The notes under the pieces are model-generated. The model was not told where the DNA came from and searched no databases. It was given only the letters and a program-made list of their open reading frames with translations. 64,000 nucleotides of DNA. It comes from an uncultured Flavobacterium sp. GTDB lineage: Bacteria > Bacteroidota > Bacteroidia > Flavobacteriales > Flavobacteriaceae. The first letter of the stretch is position 1. The number at the start of each line of letters is the position of its first letter. Both the position numbers and the translations under genes were made by a program. The stretch is from contig CALTVC010000012.1 of NCBI GenBank assembly GCA_943912855.1, positions 65,837 through 129,836 on the forward strand, written 5' to 3'. Positions 1-8,732 of this stretch are shown here, one piece after another.

Positions 1-1
1 C

Positions 2-1459
2 GGCTGGCGCGATAACAGCAGTTACCACCGTGAAGGGGTTACCCTGGCAGGTGATGTGTTCCGTAAGCAGAAAAGCAGGCTCACGTATTTTGGAAACTAC
101 ACCTACTTAAAAGCCTATATACCCAGTTCGGTTACGCAGCAAAGCTTTGACCAAAACCCAAAAGCCGCCGCCCCTACCTGGGCAGCAAGCAAGGGCTACG
201 AACAGTACAACAGTGTTATGGCTGGGTTGGCGTATGAATTTGAGTTGGCACCCCGCCTTAAAAACGCTACCTCCGTCTTCTTTAATAATAAGGACAGTTA
301 CGAACCAAGGCCTTTTGACATTCTCAGCCAAAACAGCACGGGCTTTGGCGGACGCACCCAGTTTAACGGAAACATGGAACTCGGTGGCATTAAAACAGAA
401 TACATTGCCGGACTGGAATACTTTAGGGATGGGTACAAAGGCAGAACGTACCAAAACCTGTATCAGGATAATAACGGCAACGGCACACTGCAAGGGCTTC
501 AGCTTACGGGCGATAAACAGCAACGCCACTTTGTAAACACCTTTGCACAGCTTCGCTTGCAGTTTACCAAAACCCTGGAAGCACAGGCAGGCATCAATTA
601 TAATAAAACGGCGTTTGACCTGGATACTACCTTCCCTACTGAAAGCAATAATAGCGAAAACCACAGTTACAAGGGCATCGTTGCACCGCAGTTTTCATTG
701 CTTTACAAACCTGCGCAGACCGCTACCGTGTATGCATCGGTGAGTCGTGGATTTTCATTGCCTGCCATATCTGAAACGTTGAATGCCGACGGCACCATAA
801 ACCCGAACATCAAGCCTGAGAACGGTTATAACTTTGAAGTGGGTAGTAAGGTGTATTTATTCAATAATAGGCTATATACCGATGTGGCTTTGTATCGCAT
901 GGAAATTCAGGATTTACTCGTAGCCCAGCGCGTAGGTGACGACCAATATGTAGGCATGAATGCAGGTAAAACGCTGCACGAAGGTGTGGAATGGTCAGCA
1001 CGCTTTAACCAGCCTATTGCCAAAAAATGGTTCCTTACGCCGTATGTAGCCACATCGTTTGGACGCTACCGTTTTGAAGAGTTCAACAACAACGGAACAG
1101 ACTACAGCGGTAACAAACTTACGGGCGTTCCTTCAACCAAAGTTAACGCCGGATTTACACTCACAGCCCCTTTACGATTGTACCTTAGCGCGGATTACTA
1201 CTATACGGGTAGCCTGCCCATAAACGATGCCAATACGGCTTTTGCCAAAAGCTATAACCTGCTTAATGCTAAAATCGGGTGGAGTTATTACCGTGAAAAT
1301 GGCCTGAGCATGGGAGCTTCTTTTGGCATAAATAACCTGACGGATACCCATTACGCATCTATGGTATTGGTAAATGCCACCGGAACAAGCCCACGTTATT
1401 ATTATCCAGGATTACCCGTAAACTACTATGGAAATGTGAGTGTTAGCTATACGTTTTAA
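2..1459 (+). CDS. TonB-dependent outer-membrane receptor, C-terminal part (5' end outside window)
   Basis: The frame is open from base 2 and gives about 485 residues with no signal peptide or plug domain, so the start lies upstream of the window. The visible part is a TonB-dependent receptor beta-barrel: alternating aromatic strands, short turns, Asn/Tyr-rich strands such as SASRGFSLP-like 'ASVSRGFSLPAIS' and 'KPENGYNFEVGSK', and a final strand ending in aromatic Phe (VSVSYTF) as in outer-membrane barrels. These receptors import siderophores, cobalamin or glycans using TonB energy. The 'KPE' strand is typical of siderophore-type receptors, but the substrate cannot be assigned from this part. 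Confidence 0.9.
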   Translation, partial: GWRDNSSYHREGVTLAGDVFRKQKSRLTYFGNYTYLKAYIPSSVTQQSFDQNPKAAAPTWAASKGYEQYNSVMAGLAYEFELAPRLKNATSVFFNNKDSYEPRPFDILSQNSTGFGGRTQFNGNMELGGIKTEYIAGLEYFRDGYKGRTYQNLYQDNNGNGTLQGLQLTGDKQQRHFVNTFAQLRLQFTKTLEAQAGINYNKTAFDLDTTFPTESNNSENHSYKGIVAPQFSLLYKPAQTATVYASVSRGFSLPAISETLNADGTINPNIKPENGYNFEVGSKVYLFNNRLYTDVALYRMEIQDLLVAQRVGDDQYVGMNAGKTLHEGVEWSARFNQPIAKKWFLTPYVATSFGRYRFEEFNNNGTDYSGNKLTGVPSTKVNAGFTLTAPLRLYLSADYYYTGSLPINDANTAFAKSYNLLNAKIGWSYYRENGLSMGASFGINNLTDTHYASMVLVNATGTSPRYYYPGLPVNYYGNVSVSYTF

Positions 1460-1464
1460 AAGTA

Positions 1465-1493
1465 TGTCACGAAATGTCACGCCCTGTGTCACG
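1465..1493 (+). repeat. Three TGTCACG direct repeats
   Basis: TGTCACG occurs at 1465, 1475 and 1487, start-to-start distances of 10 and 12 bp, i.e. about one helical turn. It lies between the receptor stop and the next gene. It may be a protein-binding array or chance; no function is known. Confidence 0.35.
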
Positions 1494-1582
1494 CTTTATC
1501 GTACATAGACGTGAAGTTTTTAGTTTAATGTGTCGGTAACTTTACCAAAAGTTCTATTAACTATTAAACCGAAAACTTCGCT

Positions 1583-3007
1583 ATGAGAAATTTTTTACTC
1601 ATTCTAACATTCATCTGTAGCCTTGTCGGCTTTGCCCAGGCTCCTACCATTGAGGGCGACCTTATGTTGTGTCCGTACACAAACGGCACCGCCGAAATTA
1701 CCAATAACCAAACTTACGAAACCTACCAGTGGTACTATAAGTACTGGTTTCTTAATGGCGAATACGAAGCTATAGACGGTGCTACATCGGCAAGCTTTAC
1801 GTACGACTGGATGACCTACGACCAAGCACTCCTTAAAGTAGTGGTAACACTAAACGGACAGGAGTACGAATCGAACACTCTTCAGATAGACAGCTACGCC
1901 TGGGCCGGCCTGCTTGTAGAAAGCAACTGGACCGAAAACGAAGTATATGTGCACCCGGACAATGGCCACTTTATGATGTGTCCTGGCAGTAGCATAACAA
2001 ACACTGTGGGTAGTCCGTATACTAATTTTCAGTGGTACAAAGACGGCGAACCTATAGCAGGTGCTACAGAAGGTACATATATATTTACCGAACCGGGCAC
2101 TTACAATGTGGTTGCTGCACCAGAGTCTTGCCCTAACAGCGTTAGTACAGGTCCTGACATGGTTGTAGAGCTTCGTGATGACTGTACAGGTAATATTGCT
2201 CCGGTAATTGAAGGCGATCTTATGATGTGCCCATGGACCGAAGGCACTGCTTTTGTTAGTAACCACCAGGGGTATGAAACCTACCAGTGGTACTACAAAT
2301 ACTGGTTCCTTAACGATGACTACGTAGCCATAGAAGGTGCTACATCGGCAAGCTTTACGTATGACTGGTATACGTATGACCAGGCATTGCTTAAACTGGT
2401 TACTACCCGTAACGGACAAACATTTGAGTCTAACGTTATACAAATAGACAGCTACAACTGGGTAGGTCTGCTGGTAGAAAGCAGCTATGACGAAGAACAG
2501 GTATACATACACCCGGACAATGGCCACTTTATGATGTGCCCTGGCAGTAGCATAACAAACAGTGTAGGTAGTCCGTATATAAGCTTCCAGTGGTATAAAG
2601 ATGGTGAAGCCATTGAAGGCGCTACCGAAAGTACCTATGTATTTACAGAGCCGGGAGCTTACCGTGTTGTAGCATCGCCAGATGTATGTCCTGACAGTAC
2701 AACAACAGGCCCTGAAATGATAGTGGAACTTCGCGATGACTGTACAGCAGGTACCGAAAATCCTGAGCTTAAAAACAGCATTACCCTATACCCTAACCCT
2801 GCAAGCGGTGTACTTAATGTACAACTGGGCAACAATGTTTCGGCAGAAGGCTACACGATTTACGATGTTACCGGGAAGCAACTTACCACAGGTAGCCTTA
2901 ACGGCAACCTGAGCAGCATAAACATTGAAGCACTTGCTGCAGGTAGCTACCTTATTAAAGTAAATGGCGCAAACGGCCAGGCTACTAAATTGTTTGTGAA
3001 GCAATAA
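1583..3007 (+). CDS. Secreted T9SS cargo with two tandem ~186-aa modules and Por sorting domain
   Basis: The 474-aa protein has an N-terminal signal peptide (MRNFLLILTFICSLVGFAQA), two tandem modules at about residues 20-205 and 206-395, and a type A T9SS C-terminal sorting domain (about 400-474) with LYPNPASG, YDVTGKQ and LAAGSYLIKV. Each module starts with an EGDLM(L/M)CP motif, contains FQWYKDGE and ends with VELRDDCT, giving Ig-like beta strands with paired cysteines. The modules are 558 bp apart and still nearly identical over stretches of DNA (1951 and 2509), so the duplication is recent. It should be exported through the outer membrane by T9SS and either attached or released. A box TAACTTTA at 1537 is a possible promoter. 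Function beyond surface display is unknown. Confidence 0.85.
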   Translation: MRNFLLILTFICSLVGFAQAPTIEGDLMLCPYTNGTAEITNNQTYETYQWYYKYWFLNGEYEAIDGATSASFTYDWMTYDQALLKVVVTLNGQEYESNTLQIDSYAWAGLLVESNWTENEVYVHPDNGHFMMCPGSSITNTVGSPYTNFQWYKDGEPIAGATEGTYIFTEPGTYNVVAAPESCPNSVSTGPDMVVELRDDCTGNIAPVIEGDLMMCPWTEGTAFVSNHQGYETYQWYYKYWFLNDDYVAIEGATSASFTYDWYTYDQALLKLVTTRNGQTFESNVIQIDSYNWVGLLVESSYDEEQVYIHPDNGHFMMCPGSSITNSVGSPYISFQWYKDGEAIEGATESTYVFTEPGAYRVVASPDVCPDSTTTGPEMIVELRDDCTAGTENPELKNSITLYPNPASGVLNVQLGNNVSAEGYTIYDVTGKQLTTGSLNGNLSSINIEALAAGSYLIKVNGANGQATKLFVKQ

Positions 3008-3031
3008 TTTTTTTTCAACATGACTAGTTTT

Positions 3032-3057
3032 AAGCGGGGCAGTTTGTCCCGCTTTTT
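3032..3057 (+). terminator. Rho-independent terminator
   Basis: AAGCGGG (3032-3038) pairs with CCCGCTT (3048-3054) over a 9-nt loop and is followed by T residues. It ends the 1583 gene; the T tail runs directly into the next promoter box. Confidence 0.8.
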
Positions 3058-3058
3058 C

Positions 3059-3066
3059 TATTTTTG
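3059..3066 (+). promoter_or_regulatory. Bacteroidota -7 promoter box
   Basis: TATTTTTG matches the Bacteroidota consensus TAnnTTTG, 18 nt before the ATG at 3085. No clear -33 TTG was found. Confidence 0.6.
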
Positions 3067-3084
3067 GGTTAAACCCAAAGCACC

Positions 3085-3633
3085 ATGCACAGCACTTTTG
3101 TAACCGATGTAGCTAACAGCACCGCCCACCGCCCATCACGCGAAGGGCTTGCCAAACGTGTTTTGGCTGATTCCGCATTGTTTCCAGTGTTGCTGAACAT
3201 TGCTTTAGATACTAAAAACAAAAGCCACCACAAAGCCTGCTGGATATTGGAGTTGGTTTTTGAAAACGACCTTTCGTTATTAGACACCTATCTCGAAACG
3301 TTTTGCAATACGCTTAAGGACTACACGCATGAGGGCGCCATACGTTCCATCTCTAAAATTTGCCTGTTCCTTGCCGCCCGTTGGAAAAAACAGCCTGCCA
3401 CATTATCGGCAAAACAAAAGGAACAACTCACCGAAGCATGTTTCGACTGGCTCATAGACCCTGCCGGGAAAGTGGCTAACAAAGCCTACGCCATGAGGGC
3501 GTTATACATTTTGGGTAAAGATACCGACTGGGTATATCCCGAACTGCAACGCATACTTACCGAGGATTTTACCAAGCACAGTGCTGCTTATAAAAGCGCT
3601 GCTAAAGAACTCTTGCAAAAGCTAAAAATATAG
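3085..3633 (+). CDS. Conserved helical protein of unknown function
   Basis: This 182-aa protein has no signal peptide or membrane segment and appears to be all alpha-helical with HEAT-like spacing (for example 'HHKACWILELVFENDLSLLD' and 'NKAYAMRALYILGKD'). It resembles a family of about 190-residue flavobacterial proteins that databases often mislabel 'adenylosuccinate lyase'; none of the lyase catalytic signatures is present. It has its own promoter box and lies 30 bp before the symporter gene, so co-transcription is likely. The helical repeats suggest a protein-binding scaffold, but this is inference only. Confidence 0.7.
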   Translation: MHSTFVTDVANSTAHRPSREGLAKRVLADSALFPVLLNIALDTKNKSHHKACWILELVFENDLSLLDTYLETFCNTLKDYTHEGAIRSISKICLFLAARWKKQPATLSAKQKEQLTEACFDWLIDPAGKVANKAYAMRALYILGKDTDWVYPELQRILTEDFTKHSAAYKSAAKELLQKLKI

Positions 3634-3663
3634 CTACCTTGCACCAGCCTTAACTCAAACTAC

Positions 3664-4893
3664 ATGAACGAAAATTTCAGCAAGCCACAAGTCGCCGTGC
3701 TTAAAGTGGTTACAAATCTTACCTTTTGGGTATTTATAGCCATAGCTGCGGGCATTTACCTGGGCCATTTTTTCCCGGAACAAGCCCTACAAATGGAACC
3801 CGTAGGCAAGTACTTCATAGAACTCATAAAAGTATTCATAGGCCCTATCATCTTCCTGACCATAGTACTAGGCATAAGTGGCATGGGCGACCTCCGCAAG
3901 GTGGGGCGCATCGGGGTAAAGTCACTACTGTATTTTGAGGTCGTAACTACCTTTGCCCTTGCCATAGGCGTGGGTGTGGCGTACCTCCTGAAGCCTGGCA
4001 GCATAGACCGTACCTCACTTGCCATGCAGGATGCAAGCAAATACACCGGACAGGCATCTACGTTTAGTTGGGCTAAATTCTTTATGGATAACCTAACGCT
4101 TCAGGTACTGCTTGCAGCAATCATTGTAGGGATTGCGCTTAACTTTTACCCAAAACGCGAACAGGTCATAGGGTATTTATACACTGCATCCAAGTGGGTA
4201 TTCAAAGTACTGAAGTGGGTTATGTACCTTGCACCCGTTGGGGCATTCGGGGCTATGGCATTTACCATAGGAAAGTTTGGGTTGCATACGCTTGTACCTC
4301 TGGGCAAACTAATGCTCTCGGTATACGTTACCATGGGTATCTTTATTTTTGGGATACTTGGCAGCATACTCCGTTATTATAAAATGAGTATCCTAAAATT
4401 CCTGAAGTTTGTAAAGGAAGAACTCATTATTATACTGGGCACCTCATCGTCTGAAACGGCATTACCTAACCTTATGGAAAAACTCCAAAAGGCGGGTTGC
4501 AGTAAAGAAGTTGTGGGGCTTGTAGTACCTACGGGCTATTCGTTTAACCTGGACGGCACATCTATTTACCTGTCCATGTCGGTCATATTCCTGGCGCAGT
4601 TGTACGATGTGCATTTGTCGTTTACCGAAATCCTTACCATTATCGGGTTGCTTATGGTAACGAGCAAAGGCGCGGCAGGTGTTACGGGCAGTGGCTTTGT
4701 GGTACTGGCATCTACCCTCACCGCCATACACAAAATCCCGGTAGAAGGACTTGCCTTTTTACTTGGGGTAGATAAGTTTATGAGCGAGGCACGTGCTATT
4801 ACCAACTTTATAGGCAACGGTATTGCTACCTTCATCATAAGCAAAAGCGAGGGCGAAAATCCGGATATTACGGCAACATTATCTGAAAGGTAA
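3664..4893 (+). CDS. Dicarboxylate/amino acid:cation symporter (DAACS family)
   Basis: The 409-aa polytopic inner-membrane protein belongs to the GltP/DctA/EAAT fold family. Diagnostic motifs are present: the serine-rich re-entrant loop TSSSETALP (about residues 259-267), the NLDGTSIY substrate/Na+ motif (about 296-303), the second hairpin SKGAAGVTGSG and the terminal motif VDKFMSEARAITN. It should import glutamate, aspartate or C4-dicarboxylates with H+ or Na+. Length is normal for the family. The last 16 codons and the following untranslated DNA are repeated at 5640, beyond the next gene (see that entry). Substrate specificity cannot be read from the sequence. Confidence 0.92.
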   Translation: MNENFSKPQVAVLKVVTNLTFWVFIAIAAGIYLGHFFPEQALQMEPVGKYFIELIKVFIGPIIFLTIVLGISGMGDLRKVGRIGVKSLLYFEVVTTFALAIGVGVAYLLKPGSIDRTSLAMQDASKYTGQASTFSWAKFFMDNLTLQVLLAAIIVGIALNFYPKREQVIGYLYTASKWVFKVLKWVMYLAPVGAFGAMAFTIGKFGLHTLVPLGKLMLSVYVTMGIFIFGILGSILRYYKMSILKFLKFVKEELIIILGTSSSETALPNLMEKLQKAGCSKEVVGLVVPTGYSFNLDGTSIYLSMSVIFLAQLYDVHLSFTEILTIIGLLMVTSKGAAGVTGSGFVVLASTLTAIHKIPVEGLAFLLGVDKFMSEARAITNFIGNGIATFIISKSEGENPDITATLSER

Positions 4894-4935
4894 CGTTTAC
4901 AGAAGTAAAACCTAACCAAAACACTTTTCTGTAAA

Positions 4936-5634
4936 ATGGTCAACTTAAAAACAACCTTTACTTTTATCTTACTAATCATTACATCGTTCGCTTTTGCACA
5001 GGATAGCATTAACTTTAAAAAGCCTGTTGAATTAAAAGAAGTAATAATTTCGAATGACAAGAAACCAAAGCTGACTAAAATTAAGTTTGGTAATCCAAAA
5101 AAGGCAATTCATATACCTGTGGCTGATTATCTTAAAAAACGTAGCCTGGCTTACTTAATTGATGATTTACCGGAATGTACCTTAAACACAATTAAATTGT
5201 TTTTTGCAGATACCCGAATTTCTACGAAACCCGGAAAGCATTTATTTGAAAGTTATGTAATTAACAAAACTGATTTCAATCTCTATCTTTACGAAAATGA
5301 TAATGGAAAAATTGGTAGCCAAATTAATCCTGAGCCTATACTAGTTTCGGTTAAAGAATCAAAAAATGACAACATAAAGAATGTAATTATTGATGTAAGC
5401 AGTTTCAACATAACATCTAAAGCATTTTATTTGAAACTGGAAAAGATAACGCCAACCCCTTGCGATGAGTGTTATTTCTACTTACCCATTCTTTACACAA
5501 GTGGAAAAAACCAGGTATTAGCAGAAGAAACAACACCTAAAAAGCCCATACCTGAAGGTATCATAATTACTAATCCACGTGAAGGTAAAGCGCTCATTAC
5601 AGAACTACAAGTGGTATTGGATAAGAACCAATAA
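4936..5634 (+). CDS. Secreted protein of unknown function, probably acquired
   Basis: The 232-aa product starts with a clear signal peptide (MVNLKTTFTFILLIITSFAFAQ) followed by beta-rich sequence with a Cys-Asp-Glu-Cys pair (PCDECYF, about residue 176) and a Pro/Lys/Glu-rich tail. No known domain was recognised. It is visibly more AT-rich than the symporter gene before it. It is enclosed by a direct repeat formed by the symporter 3' end (4843-4893 and 5640-5690), so it looks like an insertion behind that gene. A periplasmic or surface location is expected. Confidence 0.7.
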   Translation: MVNLKTTFTFILLIITSFAFAQDSINFKKPVELKEVIISNDKKPKLTKIKFGNPKKAIHIPVADYLKKRSLAYLIDDLPECTLNTIKLFFADTRISTKPGKHLFESYVINKTDFNLYLYENDNGKIGSQINPEPILVSVKESKNDNIKNVIIDVSSFNITSKAFYLKLEKITPTPCDECYFYLPILYTSGKNQVLAEETTPKKPIPEGIIITNPREGKALITELQVVLDKNQ

Positions 5635-5639
5635 TCAGA

Positions 5640-5690
5640 AAAAGCGAGGGCGAAAATCCCGATATTACGGCAACATTATCTGAAAATTAA
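5640..5690 (+). pseudogene. Duplicated 3' end of the symporter gene
   Basis: This stretch reads KSEGENPDITATLSEN-stop and matches the symporter's last codons at 4843-4893 with three mismatches in 51 bp; weaker similarity continues into the untranslated DNA (both contain GAAGTAAAA and CAAAACAC). The two copies are 797 bp apart and flank the secreted-protein gene. It has no start codon and is not expected to be expressed. Confidence 0.85.
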
Positions 5691-6051
5691 TTTTATTGGA
5701 AGTAAAATCGTTCAAAACACCCCCACTATAACGTTATAGAAAGCTGTTAAACACACACTTTTTAACAAAAATAAATAGTAGTCAGGCATAATACCGCTAT
5801 TAATTTACAGCGAAAATGAGCTTTAAATGATTATTCAATAAAAATAACAGGGTTAAATTGCACGGATGATATTTTTATTACTTTAGTAAAAGATTTAAAT
5901 ACCATTTTAAAGTTCGCCAAAGACAAGGATGGCTACTTAAACGGGGTTAGTAACGAAGGGGAACGATACTAAATACCACCCTGCTTAAGGAAACAACCGG
6001 ATGATAGGCTGAAGGAATGATAAAATGCAAACAAGCAACTTTCTTCTTTTT
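5691..6051. other. Non-coding gap
   Basis: No convincing gene is present. It contains a perfect 14-bp palindrome CTATAACGTTATAG at 5726-5739 and a 50-codon open stretch (5820-5972, ending KDGYLNGVSNEGERY) with no start codon, possibly a gene remnant. Confidence 0.5.
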
Positions 6052-6078
6052 AAAGGCTCGTGGATATCACGAGCCTTT
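6052..6078 (-). terminator. Hairpin between convergent regions
   Basis: AAAGGCTCGTG (6052-6062) and CACGAGCCTTT (6068-6078) form a perfect 11-bp stem with a 5-nt loop, 16 bp after the MFS stop codon. The T-tract is weak on both sides, so it may act in both directions. Confidence 0.65.
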
Positions 6079-6093
6079 TAAATTTATGTTAGG

Positions 6094-7401
6094 TTATGCC
6101 TCTTTTTTATTGTCTTTATCTTCTGCGGTATGGTCGTCGTCAAAGCTGAATTTACGCAACTGTGGCGCGCTGAAAAACGTTATGGCTATAACCCCCAGCG
6201 TAAGGCATCCGCCGGTAACCACCGCACGTACCGTACCCAGCCAGTGTGCCATAACACCACTTTCAAAATCGCCAAGTTCGTTACTGGAACTTATAAATAT
6301 GGTATTTACCGATGCTACCCTGCCCCGCATGTGGTCGGGCGTTACAAGCTGTAATATGGTACCGCGCACCACTACGCTCACGGCATCAAACATACCCGAA
6401 AGCAACAGCATAAACATGGACAAATAGAAATTGGTAGAAATACCGAATATAATAATGCTTAGCGCAAAGCCCGTTACGGCAAGGAACAGCTTCCTGCCCG
6501 GATTGGTCTTTAACGGCATAAATGCCAAAAGCCCAAGGGTTATCAATGAACCCACTCCCGGTGCCGACCTCAGCAACCCGAAGCCTACTTCATCTACGTG
6601 CAGGATTTCTTTTTGGTATACCGGCAGTAGCGCTATGGCACCACCAAACAGTACAGAGAACATATCCAGCAACTGCGCACCGAGCAGTTCGGGGGTTTTT
6701 AGCACAAAGTGTATGCCCTGCGTAAGGCTCTTAAATATGGGTTCCTTCTGTTCTTTTTTAACCAATGGTTTGGTCTTTATGTAAAGTATAGGAATTAATA
6801 GCAATATCTGCACTATGGTTACGGCAAGCATACCGGTTACCACGCCATCTATGGCTATCATAACCCCGGCAGCAAGTGGCCCCATAACGCCACCAAGCTG
6901 TAGTGCCATACTGCTCCAGCTACTACCGTTGGCATATAGTTTCCTGTCTGAAACCACCAAGCCAAACAATGCAAACAACGATGGTCCCATAAACGAACGG
7001 ATGACCCCACCTATAAATACAAGGGCATAAATAAGCCCCAGGGTAAGATCATGACCCAGTGTAGCATACGAAAACGGAGTGGTTAATGTAAACAGGCTTA
7101 CCCCAAGTGCTATATATGAAATAACCGCTGTGAGTACCATTTTTCTTTTTTCGGAAAGGTCGACGAAGTGACCCGCGAACAGTGAACAGCCTATGGCAGG
7201 TATAACCTCGGCAAGACCTACCATACCTAACGAGAGCTTATTGTTTGTAATATGGTACACCCAGTAGAATATGGTTGTACTCTGCATGTTCAGGGCAAAG
7301 AACAGCCCGAAACGCAGCGACATATACGCCAGGAATTCTTTATTTCGTAATACGGGGTTTTTATCGTAAAAGCCGTTGGGAGCGGCCGTATCATTTTGCA
7401 T
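6094..7401 (-). CDS. MFS transporter (EntS/MFS_3-like exporter)
   Basis: The protein has 435 residues when started at the ATG at 7401; a TTG 21 bp upstream would lie inside the promoter box and is rejected. It is a 12-TM major facilitator with the loop motif VDLSEKRKM after TM2 and the signature MRGRVASVNTIFI in the second half, resembling the MFS_3/enterobactin-exporter type. The last 20 residues are acidic (FDDDHTAEDKDNKKE). It should export a small molecule or siderophore with proton antiport; no siderophore genes are nearby to fix the substrate. Confidence 0.85.
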   Translation of the reverse strand: MQNDTAAPNGFYDKNPVLRNKEFLAYMSLRFGLFFALNMQSTTIFYWVYHITNNKLSLGMVGLAEVIPAIGCSLFAGHFVDLSEKRKMVLTAVISYIALGVSLFTLTTPFSYATLGHDLTLGLIYALVFIGGVIRSFMGPSLFALFGLVVSDRKLYANGSSWSSMALQLGGVMGPLAAGVMIAIDGVVTGMLAVTIVQILLLIPILYIKTKPLVKKEQKEPIFKSLTQGIHFVLKTPELLGAQLLDMFSVLFGGAIALLPVYQKEILHVDEVGFGLLRSAPGVGSLITLGLLAFMPLKTNPGRKLFLAVTGFALSIIIFGISTNFYLSMFMLLLSGMFDAVSVVVRGTILQLVTPDHMRGRVASVNTIFISSSNELGDFESGVMAHWLGTVRAVVTGGCLTLGVIAITFFSAPQLRKFSFDDDHTAEDKDNKKEA

Positions 7402-7419
7402 CGGATTTGATTTTGTGTA

Positions 7420-7427
7420 CAAAGATA
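7420..7427 (-). promoter_or_regulatory. Bacteroidota -7 promoter box for the MFS gene
   Basis: TATCTTTG on the minus strand fits TAnnTTTG, 18 nt before the ATG at 7401. It decides the start against the upstream TTG. Confidence 0.65.
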
Positions 7428-7519
7428 GGAGGCAAAGCGTTACAAAGGTTTAGGGATGGCTTAAGTTTTATCTGCAAAAAAACAGCCTGAGAAAGCATAT
7501 CAGTGATTACTTAAAAAAA

Positions 7520-7548
7520 AGCCCGATAACTGCTACAGCTATCGGGCT
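7520..7548 (-). terminator. Rho-independent terminator
   Basis: AGCCCGATA (7520-7528) pairs with TATCGGGCT (7540-7548); on the minus strand it is followed by eight T residues. It ends the gene at 7572-8471. Confidence 0.85.
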
Positions 7549-7571
7549 TATGATTTTTTATAAAATGGAAC

Positions 7572-8471
7572 TTATTTACTAAGTACTTTAGCCAGTTTCT
7601 CTATATGGCTCTTAGAAACCTCACCCTTAATATCACCACCCAGCCCATACATAGTACTGCCATCTTCAGCATTTACTATATACTGCTCGTACGTAACATC
7701 ACCGGGATTAAAAGCTCCCTGCATAGGCAGGCTTCTCACAAAGGCATAACGCGCATCGTGATTTATAATGGCCTTTTCTATAGCATCTTTGCTACACAAT
7801 TCGTACTCATATTTATAAATCGTGGCTATGTCTTTCTTAAGTTTTTCATTAGCCATGTCTTTATTTATAATCAATATTTTGTTTTTAATCGCTGGTGTCC
7901 TGGCATCAATCTCTGCTACAATATCTTTTCTTGATTTATCTTTCAGCCTTAAATCAAAATAATCAAGCGCTAGCTGTATTGTATACGTAATGTCTCCCTC
8001 TGTAGGGTTAGGATCACGGATAACCGTAGTAAATACCGGCATTAATTTTTCAGACAGACCTATCATAAGGCTGTATTGTCTTGCTGCCTTACCAAACTTT
8101 GTACCTCCACGCAGGTTATGCATTTCGGGTGCAAAGTAAGCAAACGGTGTACCTGTACCTTTTTTACTGGCTTGTTTAAGACTGTCAAAACTTGCCTTGT
8201 ACACGTATTTAATTTCTTTGCTAAACTTCCAGTTTTTGGTAAAAGCTTCTCTGGCACCATCGTTATATTCTTCAATGGCCTGCTGGTATGCCTTTAGTTC
8301 ATCGGGCTTGTTTTTAAGTTCTTCTAGTGTTTCTTTCTCCTCTGATTTTAAAACCACAAACATTGTCCTGTTTGCTACTGTTTTAATATCTTCCGGTTTA
8401 CCCATGCCCATTTGGGCAAATAATGTATTGCCCGCTATGCAGAACAATACAAGTACAAAATACTTCTTCAT
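7572..8471 (-). CDS. Secreted/periplasmic protein of unknown function
   Basis: The 299-aa protein has a signal peptide (MKKYFVLVLFCIAGNTLFAQ) and a charged mixed helical body without recognised domains or cysteines suited to lipidation. The C-terminal part, 'YEQYIVNAEDGSTMYGLGGD', looks like a separate beta unit. It is monocistronic, with its own promoter box and terminator, and its base composition matches its neighbours. The function is unknown. Confidence 0.75.
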   Translation of the reverse strand: MKKYFVLVLFCIAGNTLFAQMGMGKPEDIKTVANRTMFVVLKSEEKETLEELKNKPDELKAYQQAIEEYNDGAREAFTKNWKFSKEIKYVYKASFDSLKQASKKGTGTPFAYFAPEMHNLRGGTKFGKAARQYSLMIGLSEKLMPVFTTVIRDPNPTEGDITYTIQLALDYFDLRLKDKSRKDIVAEIDARTPAIKNKILIINKDMANEKLKKDIATIYKYEYELCSKDAIEKAIINHDARYAFVRSLPMQGAFNPGDVTYEQYIVNAEDGSTMYGLGGDIKGEVSKSHIEKLAKVLSK

Positions 8472-8491
8472 TATGGTTGATTAAATTTCGG

Positions 8492-8499
8492 CAAAACTA
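8492..8499 (-). promoter_or_regulatory. Bacteroidota -7 promoter box
   Basis: TAGTTTTG (minus strand) fits TAnnTTTG, 20 nt before the ATG at 8471. Confidence 0.6.
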
Positions 8500-8732
8500 T
8501 AAAATTTGCATTCACATAATCAATCTGCTAAAAAATATTTTAGGCAGATGACAGATATAAATAAAGACGGATTAGATAGGGTTTAAGTTTTCTCCCACTC
8601 CACCTGTGTGCACCCGACCGAAAGAGGGGAATAGTAGCATTTAAACAGCAGAATAACATCCAGGATGACGCTGATTTACTTCGGCTGTTCGGGCAAACAA
8701 CCACAACCCAAAAACTACAAACCACTAACCTA

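Noticed and set aside
1850..2527. 225-codon antisense frame inside the duplicated cargo
   Set aside because: Hydrophobic repeat composition arises from the reverse of the Tyr/Trp-rich modules; no promoter and no homology recognised.
5820..5972. 50-codon open stretch ending KDGYLNGVSNEGERY
   Set aside because: No usable start codon after the preceding TGA; perhaps a remnant, but not supported as a gene.
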